Origin: Crotophaga sulcirostris
Taxonomy: Eukaryota > Chordata > Aves > Cuculiformes > Crotophagidae
Direction of reading: 5' to 3'
DNA length: 64,000 nt
Assembly (NCBI GenBank): GCA_013397455.1
Contig: VYZB01000016.1
Coordinates: 4,908,327-4,972,326, forward strand
Under the pieces are notes generated by a model. That model saw only the letters and a program-made list of their open reading frames with translations, made no database searches and had not been told where the DNA came from. This document shows, in pieces, positions 20,413-33,500 of this stretch. Position 1 is the first letter of the stretch. Each line of letters begins with the position of its first letter. A program made the translations under genes and the position numbers.

Positions 20413-21551
20413 AACTTTATTTCACAGTATCACAAGGTTCGAAAGGACCTTTGAGATCATCGTGTCCAACCTATAACCCAACAGTAACACTAACACCAAC
20501 CCATCATCTAAACCATGGCACTAAGTGCCTCATCCAATCTCCTCTTAAACACCTCCAGGGATGGCAACTCCGCCACCTCCCCAGGCAGCGCATTCCAATG
20601 GCCAATCACCCTTTCAGTGAAGAATGTTTTCCTAATATCAAGCCTAAACCTCCCCTGAAGAAGCTCGAGTCCATGTCCTCTAGTTCTGTCACTGGTCACC
20701 TGAGAGAAGAGACCAACCCCTGCCTGACTACAACCTCCTTTTAGGTAATTGTAGAGAGCAATAAGATCTCCCCTGAGCCTCCTCTTTTTCAGGCTAAACA
20801 GCCCCAGCTCCCTCAGTCGCTCCTCATAGGGCTTGTGCTCCAGCCCCTTCACCATCTTTGTTGCTCTCCTCTGGACACACTCCAGTACCTTGACATCTTT
20901 CTCAAACTGAGGGGCCCAGAACTGCACACAGTACTCAAGGTGCGGCCTAACCAGTGCTGAGTATAAAGGGGATGATAACTTCTCTGGTCCTGCTGACCAC
21001 ACTGTCTCTCATGCAGGCCAGGATACCATTGGCCTTCTTGGGCACACTGCTGGCTCATGTTGAGTTTCCTATCTACCAGTACTCCCAAGTCCCTTTCTGC
21101 CTGACTGCTCTCCAGCCACTCTGTCCCCAGTCTACAGCTTTGCATGGGGTTATTGTGTCCAAAGTGTAGCACCCAGCATTTGGACTTATTAAACCTCATC
21201 CTATTGGAATCAGCCCATCTCTCCATTCTGTCAAGGTCCCTCTGTAGGGCCATCCTACCCTCTAACAGATCAACACTTCCTCCCAGCTTAGTATCATCTG
21301 CAAACTTGCCAATGATGAACTCAATCCCCTCATCCAGATCATCAATAACGATATTAAACAGGACCGGGCCCAACACCAATCCCTGGGGGACATCACTGGT
21401 GACCGGCCGCCAACTGGATGAGACATCATTCACTACCACTCTCTGGGCTCAGCCATCCAACCAATTCCTAACCCAGCACAGAGTGCTCCTGTCCAAGCCA
21501 CGGGCTGCCAGCTTCTCTAGGAGTCTACTGTGGGAGACTGACACTTCAGTC
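20413..21551 (-). mobile_element. CR1 LINE, about 1.14 kb, with broken reverse-transcriptase ORF
   Basis: The 3' end is at the left (20413 onward). The minus strand shows an RT palm motif FADDTKLGG (FADD codons about 21304-21293), preceded by [13 protein letters not shown], and later [16 protein letters not shown] and [20 protein letters not shown]. These lie in different frames, with a frameshift near 21.0 kb, so the ORF is dead. The 5' end is truncated. It sits inside an LTR and is flanked by 20-base direct repeats differing at two positions (20393-20412 and 21552-21571). Confidence 0.93.
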
Positions 21552-22017
21552 AGCCTTGGGCACTTTGCAAGCTGGGCATTTTTGCAAGCTTGAGGGGGGC
21601 TATGTCTTTTTAGGGGAACAGATAGTTGTGCAAACCCTCCAAAGCAGCCAAAGCCAGACCTGTGGTTTAGACAAGAACCAAGGAGGTACTAAGCAGGTGT
21701 GAGAGCCTGGGGTTACTAGCAGTGATGAGGAGGAACACCTAGCCTTCATCCCCACGAGCCTCGAATGACCACCACCAGGAGGCAGTGCGCATGCACTAGT
21801 AGGAGAACTCATTTTAATACGAAGCAGGGACAGTTATGCATATGTATGAGGCGCATTGGGAAACCTAATGAATATGTAATATTATTGCATATAATCAAAG
21901 CAAGATACCACGTCGAGGTGTGCACGTTTGCGGTGGAGTGATCTCCTGTGCACCCAGCGCTGAATAAACATACCTCCTTTACAACTTCTAAGTTGTGGAG
22001 TCTGTTTCTTCACGTCA

Positions 22018-22854
22018 GTAACAAGCAGTAGAACATATTCTGCACAGCACAGCTTTGTTTCTGTAGTGGCAAGTGGCTCTTTGAGAAAGCTTTCTTTGAT
22101 GGGATGTGTTAAAAGCATGAACTTCACAACCAGTTCTCAACCATCTCTTTTAGGAGAGCTGTGGTGAAAATGCATTTCTTTCTGAACACCATATACACAT
22201 ATTTGAATGTTATTGAGTAAGCAATATAAAATTATTTAGAGTTTAGGAATGTATAAAAAACCATACAAAATTCCTCAAAAGGAATAAGTCTACCATGACT
22301 AGGCACAGAAGTGTGCTTATTATTTCATAGTAACATCAAAACAGCTCTAAACATTGTCTTGCTGGTGATGCTTCATTTACCATGGTTAGATAAATCTGCC
22401 CAAGAAATCTTTCATCCCATGCTCCTGATTAAAGCCAGATGCATGGTGCAAGGGGGGAAAGGAGGAGTAATGGTGACACAGGAAGGACAATCACTACCCA
22501 AAAACAGCATAAAAGTTTGAGAAAGCTCCAGATTTCACTCAGAAGTTGTTTAGGATAAGAATGTTACCTGTCAGAAACCATACTGAAGACAAAAATAAAG
22601 ATTTTTGTTTGTTTAGGGATACTGACGGAGCAAGTTACATACAACAGCATCCCTTTCTTACAGATATTGGCCAAAAACTTACACATAAATATCATACCAA
22701 AGCAGAAAGTTACCTTCCAAAAGCAAAGTGTCAACAACCAGCATTTAACCTCTATTTTAATATGTTTGTACCAGTGGAATTACACCTCAGCTTGTTAGGA
22801 AGCAGCATCTTTGCTTGATAAACAAACACTTCACCGAGTTGAAATGCGGAAATA
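22018..22854. other. Intergenic DNA between CENPU-side repeats and the ACSL1 3' end
   Basis: AT-rich, with no recognised gene or repeat. An open frame of about 90 codons at 22546-22818 (+) has no recognisable domain and no supporting splice or promoter signal. Confidence 0.6.
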
Positions 22855-22860
22855 TTTATT
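22855..22860 (-). promoter_or_regulatory. ACSL1: Candidate ACSL1 poly(A) signal AATAAA
   Basis: TTTATT on the plus strand, about 1.5 kb beyond the ACSL1 stop, close to the 3' UTR length I recall for mammalian ACSL1. A T-rich stretch surrounds it. Confidence 0.55.
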
Positions 22861-24375
22861 TTGGTTTCCTTCATTGGTTTTGAAAATTGTTTTGGTTTTA
22901 TAAAACATAGAAAGAGCCAACACTAAGCAAACATTTGAATTCCGATGTAACAAACTACTGCTCTAAACAGTTGACTTGGATTTGTGTACCTTAATTGCAC
23001 ACATGTATGCTACAGAGTAGTGCATTACAATCACACACAAATCATAGTGCAAACCTTCTTGTGCTTATATTTTACATATATCCATGTTTTCAAAAAACAG
23101 CAATGAATGCTAATGCAAAACCAACTCTTTAAGGATAGCAAAAGACTTATGCTGTAATAAGGCTTATTTCTGCTGATTTACCAAACAAAAGGTAACTAGT
23201 TATTTTGTAATTTATCTGGGAATTAGGTTTTCATCCCTGAACAAATACCCATCCTGTGCCAACACACAGTTCGGCTGGCATATATAAATACTTCCAATTC
23301 CTGCAAAGCATCAGGCAAAAACATTCTACCTGACCTATTTTGCTATTCAGTGAAGAATACTCAGTGGCTCATACATAAAGCACAGAAAACTGAGAGGTTA
23401 TGTCAGAAGCTCTTCCATTTATAGAGGACCTGGCACATTTTTTAAAAATGCATTTTAAGTACACATTCATTACAGAGAAACAAGTGGCTAGTACAGGTGC
23501 AAGGTTTACCTGACTGTTAGCATAGCCCAGCCTCCTGAATGGTTCTGTTTATAGGTCTCTAGTGTTCTTGCCAGACATAGGATCTGTTCATGTACAGGGC
23601 TGGCATTACTCTGGATTTGAGTTAATGTAGCAAAGGCTACACTTGCTGAATTAACTGCATCCACACTTCTAGTGCAGAACCACCAAATGCAGACTCACTG
23701 AGGAACTTGTATTCATCAGTCTCCTTTGTGGGGAGTTCTGACTTCTACCTTATAGAAGTACACCTCAGAATTGGCTGCAAATATAGAAGGGAGAAAAAAA
23801 ACCTCAGATGCCTTGTCCCAGTTATTAGGACTAACACAAGATGTGATACCAACTATACAGCTGTAAGGTGGGCTTTTTTTGGTGGGGTTTTCTGAATAGA
23901 TGAAGCAGTCCTTCTGAGGACTCAGGATACTTAGAGGCATTTTTCAAATCTGCCAAATCCTTTGTGGAATTGACAATTGCAAAATACACTGCAGACAGCA
24001 AACATGCTGGCAATAAGAAAACCTTAGCTCCTTGGTGAAGGAGAGTACAGCAAACATGCTGGCAATAAGAAAACCTTAGCTCCTTGGTGAAGGAGAGTCC
24101 CATTTTTGGCCAAGGAAGTCTTAAATAACTTACATATAGTTACCATTTATAGTTAAGGCTCTTTTTGGAAATTGTAGGTCACCATAAAAACAGTATGCAA
24201 CACGACTTGACAGTAAGGCAGTGTTCCATTTCTTCAGTGTTCCTATGGCAAGTACCCATTTTTGTACAAGTTAATGATTGCACAGTTTCCACCCCTATGC
24301 TTGCTGTAGTAAAATTACAGATATGAAGGCCAACAGTAGACATCAGACGTGTGCCACTTTCCTCGTTCCACTCTG
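22861..24375 (-). other. ACSL1: ACSL1 3' UTR
   Basis: About 1.5 kb of non-coding sequence after the ACSL1 stop codon and before the poly(A) signal at 22855-22860. It contains the perfect 52-bp tandem duplication at 23995-24098. No interspersed repeat is visible. Confidence 0.65.
23995..24098. repeat. Perfect 52-bp tandem duplication
   Basis: 23995-24046 and 24047-24098 are identical base for base, starting ACAGCAAACATGCTGGCAAT. They lie in the ACSL1 3' UTR. Zero divergence means a very recent duplication or an assembly artefact. Confidence 0.97.
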
Positions 24376-24516
24376 TTACATTTTGGCATTAGCATAGAGT
24401 TCATCTATCTGTGACTGGAAACATTTTCGCAGTTCTGGTCTCTTCGCCTTCAGTGTTGGTGTCAGCAGGCCATTTTCAATAGAAAACATTTCAGTGTGCA
24501 CGAAAATGTCTTTGAC
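24376..24516 (-). CDS. ACSL1: ACSL1 last coding exon
   Basis: Phase 0, acceptor TTTCCAG. Encodes [20 protein letters not shown], then [10 protein letters not shown], and ends [16 protein letters not shown] (TAA 24378-24376). The FSI(E/D)NGLLTPTxKxKRPELR block holds the conserved C-terminal catalytic Lys region of the acyl-CoA synthetase family. Confidence 0.96.
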   Translation of the reverse strand, partial: VKDIFVHTEMFSIENGLLTPTLKAKRPELRKCFQSQIDELYANAKM

Positions 24517-27500
24517 CTGGAAAGTAAACAGTTACTAGACAAGCTGCATTCCTTGAATTAGACAAGGCTATTAAAAAGCTGCCCAGACATCATAACAAAG
24601 CTCATCACTTTAAAAATTTCCAGATGAAAATGAAAAGCAGTTTCTGGAGATTCAGGCTATAGTGTTGAGAAGTTTAAAGAATTAGGTGTTTGGTTTTCAC
24701 AAGCATCTTACCTGTTCAAATGACTTCAAACCAGACTCTTTCCCAATCCTTATCATGTCTTCCAGAATGTGTTTTTTGAGGTCCTGTGGATACAGGTATA
24801 GATTGTTTAGCTTGAAAAAAGCTGATGCATAAGAGCTAACACTTTAGTGAGAAAGCACTCACCTTGTTTTTGCATAGCTCTTCATATGAGCCTTCAAATC
24901 CCTTTTTCTTGGCCCAGCTGCGCAAAGTCTCAGGATCAGGTACCACAACAGCTATTAAGAAGGCCTGAAAAGGAATTATTGTCAAGTTTGGTTTTTTTTT
25001 CTTTTAGCATAAACACTGTAGTTCCTATGCATCTCTTGCACATCAGTGTTAGGTTTCGGACAGCATTTCTGATCCTGCTGTGAAGACAGCAGCCTTCTGC
25101 TATTTGAACAGAGGAGTGTAGTTCAGAAACTTGCACTTCAGAAAATTACTCTTGTCAAGACCCACATTTCAATTTACACTTGCAAAACCCCAGACATCTG
25201 GGGGGGGGGGGGGGCAAGGGGTGTATTTATTTTCCCTGCCACACTATTAGCAACTTGTATACAGTCCTTAATACTCAATTAAACTAAACCAGTTCCACTA
25301 CCTTGTCTGAAACTAAATCCAAAACACGTTACATAACTGCTGGATTTTGAAGCGCATTCAGAACCAAAATAGTGATGTTGAAAAATCTAAGATTTTGGAC
25401 CCAAAGTTTAGGGTGGGGGGAAGGAAGGAAGGAGGAAAGGAAGGGTCTTCTGCAGTCTCCCTTTGGATTCTTTTGTAAAATTACCTGAAGAATGCTTACC
25501 TGCAAGCTCTCTCCATGGACAAACACCTGAGCAAGTGCTTCACATCTCAGATACACATTTTCTATTTTCTCTGGTGCTATGTACTCTCCCTGGGCTAGTT
25601 TAAATATGTGTTTTTTCCGGTCAATGATCTTCAACGTACCATTCTGTAGATAGAAATAACTTCCACTCAGAAGAGGCACTTCAAGTGAAAACCCAAATCT
25701 ACACAGCTTAAGCTTGCCACACAAGTACAGTAAAAGTGCTAGAGCCAGAGTACTAACATTAGGAAAAAAGAGGTTCTGCACCCATCTAATCTAAACTAGG
25801 TAAAACCTCAGGATTGGCACCGATATTACTTTTTCAGCCCCAGACACACAGATCTATCTACAACAGTAAGTCTTTCACCTAATTCCTTGGTGTTAAATAG
25901 CAAATATTTTCTATTTCATTTGTTAAATCACTGCAAATAACTACAGAAATACATTTCAGCTATAACTTACTGGTAGCCATTTCCCAATATCTCCTGTATG
26001 AAGCCAGCCGTCTTTGTCCAGAGCTTCTGCTGTTTTTTCAGGATCTTTCAAATAGCCATGGAATACATTTGGCCCTTTCACACACACCTGAAAACAGCCA
26101 TTTGTTAGTGTACACTGCTATGAAGGGAAGTTAAACACTATTTGCAATGAGAACCATTGGAGCCAGCATTCAATAAACCCCACTAGAAAGACAAGTTTAT
26201 GCATTGGAATAAAAATCTCTATTCGTGGATTTTAGAGATCTAATATTTTCCAGTGGTCTAAAGTAGACTAAGAAGCACTTTGAAACATCTGTTCTATTCC
26301 AGTCTAGCACAGTGTTCCTACCTGCTACTTGAAAAATCTGAATTTATTATAAGGAATTTATTTTTATTTGTTGGAGAAACTCTGCTGTATCCAGAGGTGT
26401 TACTCCTCAGCCTGGCAATGTATTTATTTCAGCTTTGGTAAGCAGCAGGGTTATTCTCCTAAAACTAGTGATGAAAAATCTGTATGTCAAGCAAATTACA
26501 TGTTTGTTTTCCAGAAGTAAACCAGTTAATACCTTAGGGCTTATTTGCTGTAGTAAAATTACAGGCACTCGAGACTTCTCTATAGAGGAAATCCACAATT
26601 GCTTTAAATAGGAGGTTGCCTGGATCTGCATTTCAAGTAGAAAACTAAGAACTTCTCTGAATGTAAATGGAGGCATAAACATTTTTAGGATCAAATAAAC
26701 ATGCAAAAGAATTAAAGATTAATAGTTGAAGACGTTGCCACAGCATCAGGTCAGACCTTACAAGCTAAATTAAAACAATCAGTAGAGTGTATCTGTCAGT
26801 AAAAGAACACAGAAGTAAAGCAACTTGTCAAGAACACGGAGTAGAGCCCAAAGTATCCACAGGTGATCCCAAGTATTTCATTTCATTCTCAGTGTAACAT
26901 CCAAGGTTGTGTTAAGTTTTCTTTGGTGGGAAGAGGGAGGACACAGGACAGGAATCTTGCAATTTATGGATTAGCAGAACAATAAAGTACCTCCTTAGAA
27001 ATGAGGACAGAGATAGGCAAGATAAACAAGACCGAAGCAAAACTTAGAAAGATGCCCACTACACAGAACTGTTGGGGAATCAGGAGTCCAAAAGCCCTGA
27101 AAGTTCTACACAAGAGTATTTAGAAGCAACACAGGATTCAGATCATCCCAGCAGCTTGGGAGTGGCTTGGCATGTGTGGATGACAAGAGACAATAAGAAG
27201 AATCTGGTCAATAGTATCAGGACTCTAGAACAAATCTAGAAGGATGGAATAGAAAAATCCAGGTTTAAGTTAAGGCCAAATCGATAATAAATATCAATGG
27301 GGCCAATAAAATACTAAACCAAATAACAGTCTAAGGGATTAGTACAATTATATGAGACCAATTCTTGAAGAACTCCTCTCATATTTTCTGTGCTTATCTC
27401 AGCATAAGATATAGGCATGCTGGTGAGCTACAATACAGTGAACAGGAGATGTCAACAGGAGGGAGATTAGAGTACTAGTGAGTGTTCTGATGACCTTGTA

Positions 27501-30500
27501 GAGACAGTACCAAACTTGTGACCAAACCAAGGTCATGTTTTAAGAAACAAGTCATTTCTGCTATAAAAGAGAGCTTATCTGGAAAGGTATGAGTAGAGGA
27601 GAACTCTATGTCCCAGTCAAGTCAAAGTCTGACTAATCAAAGGCTTCATTTTTCATGGCTCCTACAATTACAGGATGGCAGCAGGTGATAGCTTTTCCCA
27701 GAAGAGACAGAAAATCATTTATCTGTATCTTGCAAATTGGCACTAAGATCTCATCTGCATATAGGCATATATAATTCTAGTCACAAATTTATTCTTCTTC
27801 AATGTGGTAACTGGCATAAGTTAAAAGCAAGGCTGAGAGAAAGGAGAATATTGAAATCTTATACTCAGAAAGGAAGACTAGGAGTGCTTAATCCAGCTGA
27901 AGAACAGAAAGTATGCAGGGGAAGATCTATTTTAGGCAAAGGATAATGACAGCCAATTCTATAGCTATGGGCTTCAGTTCTGTGAAACAAGTTACAACAC
28001 TTACTCGTTAAATTCAGAATAGCTCACACTGAGAAGTTAAGACTGAAAGACTAAGATAGTACCTGATATATTAAGGGCCTACCATACTTATTTAAGTTCA
28101 AAATAACTCCTAATGTAACAAACTCTCACAGGAAGTGCAAGCAAAATGGTTTTAGAAGTTTTAACTACTTCACTGTTTCTTATTATGACCATTTATACTC
28201 AGTTCTTCTAGCAGCTTTAAAAGCTTAAAGTGAAGCAAAAATTGTTGATGACTAAACATGGGGTCATATGCAAGACAAGAAAGAAACCTGACATTACTCT
28301 CCACTTGCACTTTCCCATCACCGAGCCCAATTAAATCAAGTATTTCTGGAAATTAAAGCCCAGTGATTTGTCTCTAGTCTAATAAAAATTACAACCCAAT
28401 CAAAGATTATATTGCTTGCAGTCACAAATTATTTGCTTAAGCTAGTTATTTATCCATTTCTTACCCCACAACTGCCCCCAAGGCCTCTCAAAAGTATGTC
28501 AAAGAGACTACAGTTAATTTGCTTTCAGGACTTGGGGAATTACTACAAGGACATCTGTTCCAAGTACATACGTGAAATTCAAGTTGTATATATTTTACTT
28601 GAAAAAAATTTTGAAAGATGGCATATAGCATTACATACAACCTTAGTCCTCAAACTGTAGTTTGCAAAACATATATTCAATTTGTGCTGCAGAAAAAAGT
28701 TCAGAAGAATGTGCAGGCAATTGTCACAAGTCATTACAGCCATCATGGCATCTTATCTACATTTCTCGTAACAGTGTTCCAGCCACTTTAAATTACCTAA
28801 TCTTGCACATCACAAGGTGGGTAACAGGCTACATACATCAGCTGTTCTCCAGCACTTGGCAGCAGGAGTTGGGGGAAACCCTCTGCCAGCATTTCACTGA
28901 AGGATAAATGCAGTAAGAGATAGCCAGCTTCTCAGCTATCCCACAGCTGGAAGGCAGTATATTGGTCATAAAACCATAAATACATAGTAATCTGTTATCC
29001 CACAGTAAGCTGCTTTTTCTCCTTTCCAATACACTATTTTCTGTTTTGCTTCTGTGAATCATTAGCTGACACTGCATGCAGGCAAGGCAGGCAGCTGATT
29101 TTAGGTAGCAGGACACGTTTAGTACTTTTACTAAACTCAGACAGTTAGTTGCTATTTCTGGAACATAAAACATTTTCCAAGATTTCATAAGAGGGTCATA
29201 TTGACCTTATGAAGTTACTTACCTCACCCTCTCCTTTGGAAGCCAAGTAATTCATTTCTTGTACATCAACGAGCTTGATGAAGCTGCATGGCATGGGTGC
29301 TCCAACGTGACCTATTAAATAAAGTAACACTTCAATAGCCTGAACTGCTTTTTAGTCAGGTTCTTGAAACAATAAGCTAGTTATGTGCTAAAGCAAAATA
29401 TGGAAAACTAAATTCCAGTAACGCACTACATCAATACCAGTAGAGTAACAGCTTATATTTGCTGGTATTGAAACATTAACTTCTCAGGTATCCCTAGAAT
29501 GTTACAAGCTGAACTACGTACTCAAGTTGGCTTTTTCTTATCTGAATCCTCACTCTATGGACATATTTAAGTAGCAAAAGTCCCACTGCAGTTTCAATTA
29601 TCGGTATTATTTCAGCTGGAGAGCTAGAGATATAACAGCTGACAAACGCACACTGTGTGTGTTCCAACACCAAAAAATGCCTTTTAAGTTTCCAGCACTG
29701 TTTATACACAACAGATTCCAATTATGTAAAAATTACATGGGTTGATATTATGACCTCCCCTCTCCTAAATCCACTTCAATCTACAAGCATAAAGCCTGTT
29801 TAAAGTTGGTTTTATCGAACATTCCTAGCTATTTAGGGGTAGAAACTTCGAAGGATCCTTTCAAAGCTTTTTCACTTCACTTGAATTAAAACAAACAATC
29901 TTATGCTTCACAGTAGGTGTAATTAAGACTAAATAATGTTGTCGTGGACCTCTACAACATCTTGAAATTGAACAGGCAGGCAGATCATTAAGCACCATAC
30001 CTGCCGTCCAGTCACCAGGCAGTGACAGCGAGCATCCAGCTGTGCATTCAGTCTGTCCATAACCTTCATAGAACTAGGATGTGAAACCAAGAGTTCATTT
30101 AAAATTTACTTTTCAACATAATTTCACTTTAATGAAGAAACTAATTTTTTTTCTGGTTTAAATTTGAGTTTAGCAAAATCCCCAGCATCTTCTAAAGAGA
30201 ATATTGCTATATTACAGTTGTATCACAATACACTATTTCAAGTGCTAATATTCCAACTTCAGTTTCAAAATTACTCAGTCTCACCCAATTTCACATGTTA
30301 TGTGACACCTCCCTAGGTCGAAACACAAAGCAGCAGCGGGAGCAAAAGCAAGAAACCAAGAACAGTGGCACTGAGCAATGACTTCATTCACATCATTTAA
30401 CAGGTTTGTCCAAGACAGCCTGGAATGCAATCCCTATACCCCATTACAGCTTTGATGATTATATACAAGGCTGGCTTCCCTTTTCTGTGCAGAATTGCAT

Positions 30501-33500
30501 TGCTACACCAGCACACTACTGAGGAACTTCAAGAAGTCATGAAAAGACACTAAAAACTGAGACTTCTATGTTTTCTATACTCGACATTTATTTCAACGTG
30601 GTTTTTTCATCCGGTGCCACCGTTATTCAGATTTTACCTCAAAGAGCATATACTTTGAAGAGGTTCTGAAGATCAGTGCAATGTGTGCAATCTAATTCTC
30701 TGCAGTCTCTACTTCTGTAAGCAAGGCCAAGTCCCAGAAGCTTAATGCAAGAACATTAATTATTGCTTACAGCAGCCCCCCAAAAAATCTTTCCCTTAAG
30801 ACAGTTCAGCTGGTTATTTCAGTTACAATAAAGACTTTGAGATGAATACAGAAATCTTAGGGGACAGAAAAACTCTGGAAAAGAGCATGCACTTGTGTAG
30901 TCTCCAAGAAGAATGCCAGAAAGAGTTAATCATATAAACAGACTACTAGAAATGCTCCAACATCAAAGCTGGAATGAGGTACTGAAATCTAAATTTTAGG
31001 ATTAAGGCCAGGAAACTCACCTGACAGCCAAGAGCTGTTCTCAGGAAGGTCAGTACACTTGCAGATACAGGTGCTGCTCCTGTGACCATGAGCCTTACTT
31101 TTCCTCCCAAACTTGCCTACAACAGATATGAGATACTGTGGACATCAAAAGCATTTTAGAGACATTTCCAGAGTCTTTTTCCATCCTACCCTCAGTCACT
31201 GTTCACCTATAGTGCCACTCACAAATGTTAGAGATTAAAATGTTATCTCCTATTGCAAGCTTCCTTGTAGTGTTTTTAAGCTCATTAATGGCTAGAAGGA
31301 GCAGTACCTCAAACATACACGCTACGAAGACAATGTGGTAGTGTCAATGTGGCAGTGTCACTGCCATGTACACTCGGTCAAAAGTCCCGAAGCTTAAGTC
31401 ATGGCCTTACAGCAGTGACTATTTTTAACTGCGTTCTATCAGTTTCTCACACATCCTTAGTGCTATAAAAAGCAGCTACAGGGGCACGTTGTACAATCAA
31501 GGTTAGGGCTACAGCAAGTGAGTGCCAGATGTAATAGCAGGCATAGCTTACTAGTGACTAATGAGGACATAGTAGGAGCTACAGGTGGCACTAAATCACA
31601 TTTAGCATTCCTCCTTCAGAAGGACAGTGTTTGCTTTCAAAGTGGTAAGCAAGAGAAGCACCAGATTGTTTCAGAGAAACCTCCCTAATACAATTAACTG
31701 ATATTATTAGAACAAAGGTTATTGAAAAATGCAGTTGGAAATAAGACAGTTTTGCTTTTCATTCTGAGTAGTCAAGTAGTCTTTAATCAGTGATGAAAGC
31801 CATACCAGATTAGGCATTCAAATGAAATCCGGCAATTGCAAATTGATGCCTATCAACTAGTAAGCAGATAGAATATATAACGATGCTTCACATTTCCAAT
31901 GTTGAAGACAAATGTCAAACTGCTGTTCTGTAACACTAAGCACTCAGAATAATCATGAACAAATAAAAACCCAAGGAAGATCCAATACCCACCACACAAA
32001 GAATCTTAAAAGCTTTCGAGCATACCTGTATTTTGCGGAAGATTACTTTATCCCAGAAACTGTTATTTCGGACTATACCACTTCTGAGTTCTGCTTCTTT
32101 CCTCTTGGAAGCAAAATCCAGCAGCCACCTTTTTAAAGAAGTATCTGCCTGTCCAAAAATCTATTAAGAAAGATGATTTGTGGTTAGAAGCCTCACAGAC
32201 TACCATTCCCTTTTCTTACAGAAGCATACACAGAGACTCTTAACAGTGAAAACTGAGTAAATTATACAACCTTTCCTGGTAGGCATCTAAATTCTGGTAA
32301 GAAATACCTGTGGATATTGATTTTGGCCTCTATCTCAGTTCAAGAGACATCCACCAAAATCAGCACTTAACTAATTCTTGCTTTCCATCAAATTTGCCAT
32401 GTTTTTTTTCTTCATGCAAATAAAGGAAAACTGAAGCTTTACTTTTCTGTTCCAGTTTGATAAAAATTCAAATTGAATATAAGCCTCATCATATTCTGAA
32501 AAGCACACCATCACAATATGTAAAGTAACACCAGGTTTTCTGAAAAGACACAGGCCCATTCAGAAATACCAAATAGAGATATGTCTTGCATATATAAACT
32601 TGGGTTTTGACCACTTTTCAAAGGCTTCTTCAAGTTGTTCTCAGGAAGCCACACAGCAGATTCAACAGCAGACCACAGATTAGTATATTCACTTGGAAAG
32701 AGAAAGACCCAGCAGCTCTTCAGCATTAACCCCCCCTATTCCACTTTCCCACTTGTTAACTTCACATGCTAGGTTACTGCAAGGCTGGGTGAGGCTGAAG
32801 CTGCCACAGAAGCATGAAAAGCCTCAGGGCACCAGAGTTAACAAGCAAGAGGACATCTCTTGATAAAAAGTGTCTCAAGTTTGGCTCTGTTTCTCAAATT
32901 CCAGCACAGAATGCATGAGCTGAGGGGCTACGATTTAAGTACTACGGGTAGGTCTCAGGATTTCCTCCCCTCCAAATGGATCAGAGTTGTATTATTTGTT
33001 CCTGGGGCCAAAAAGAACCTTGTATTACTTGCTGTTCCTCTAGTCTCGTGATTAGAGCACTGTTCTGGCTAAGTCAGCACAGACAGCTCTGATATTTAGC
33101 AGTCTCAGGACTTGTTATATCCTTCAACTCCTCTGGCTATATCCTAAGAGGACTCAGTCATCCATATGCAAAAGAATGGGTTAAAATCTTAAGTCCAAGA
33201 AAGAGAATCTACTTCTGAATTCCCATCTCAGATGGCCTTGAGTACGCAAGCAGTGAGCACAAGAGAGACTGAGGCTGCTGACACACCCCCTCCCCAGTAC
33301 TCCCAACTGGCTGGTTTATAGTTCTCCTTGCTAGAACACCCTGACTGTTGTGTAGGAAACTTGCATGCATCCATACAAACCTAGGCAAACACCTGACCTT
33401 GGTTTGCAAATTCCACTCCATGAGTCAGATTCTAAAAGCGTGGCATGCAGATGCTAAGCCTCACGTTCATGTTGTAGCCTGAACGTAAATAACTTGCTCA

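Larger units (their letters stand above)
20253..22017 (+). mobile_element. Solo LTR of an avian endogenous retroelement, split by a CR1
   Basis: The right part (21552-22017) has LTR features in order: a TATA-like CATATAAT near 21889, AATAAA at 21963-21968, an R/U5-like stretch with AGTTGTGGAGTC, and an end at CA. The left part (20253-20412) begins TG and contains a 28-bp tandem pair (20290-20345) like an LTR U3. A possible 4-bp target duplication GTAA flanks it (20249-20252 and 22018-22021). Without the inserted CR1 the LTR would be about 625 bp. No internal retroviral genes were seen. The right part is well supported; the left boundary is tentative. Confidence 0.6.

Noticed and set aside
20508..21439. 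Two overlapping minus-strand frames of 164 and 196 codons
   Set aside because: These are the frameshifted reverse-transcriptase remnant of the CR1 at 20413-21551, not a host gene.
22546..22818. 90-codon plus-strand frame in intergenic DNA
   Set aside because: No domain, no promoter or splice context, and composition like surrounding non-coding sequence.
30001..30063. Shorter version of the ACSL1 YGQTE exon using the AG at 30065-30064
   Set aside because: It would break frame with the preceding exon and remove conserved FYEG; the CTAG acceptor at 30074 keeps phase.
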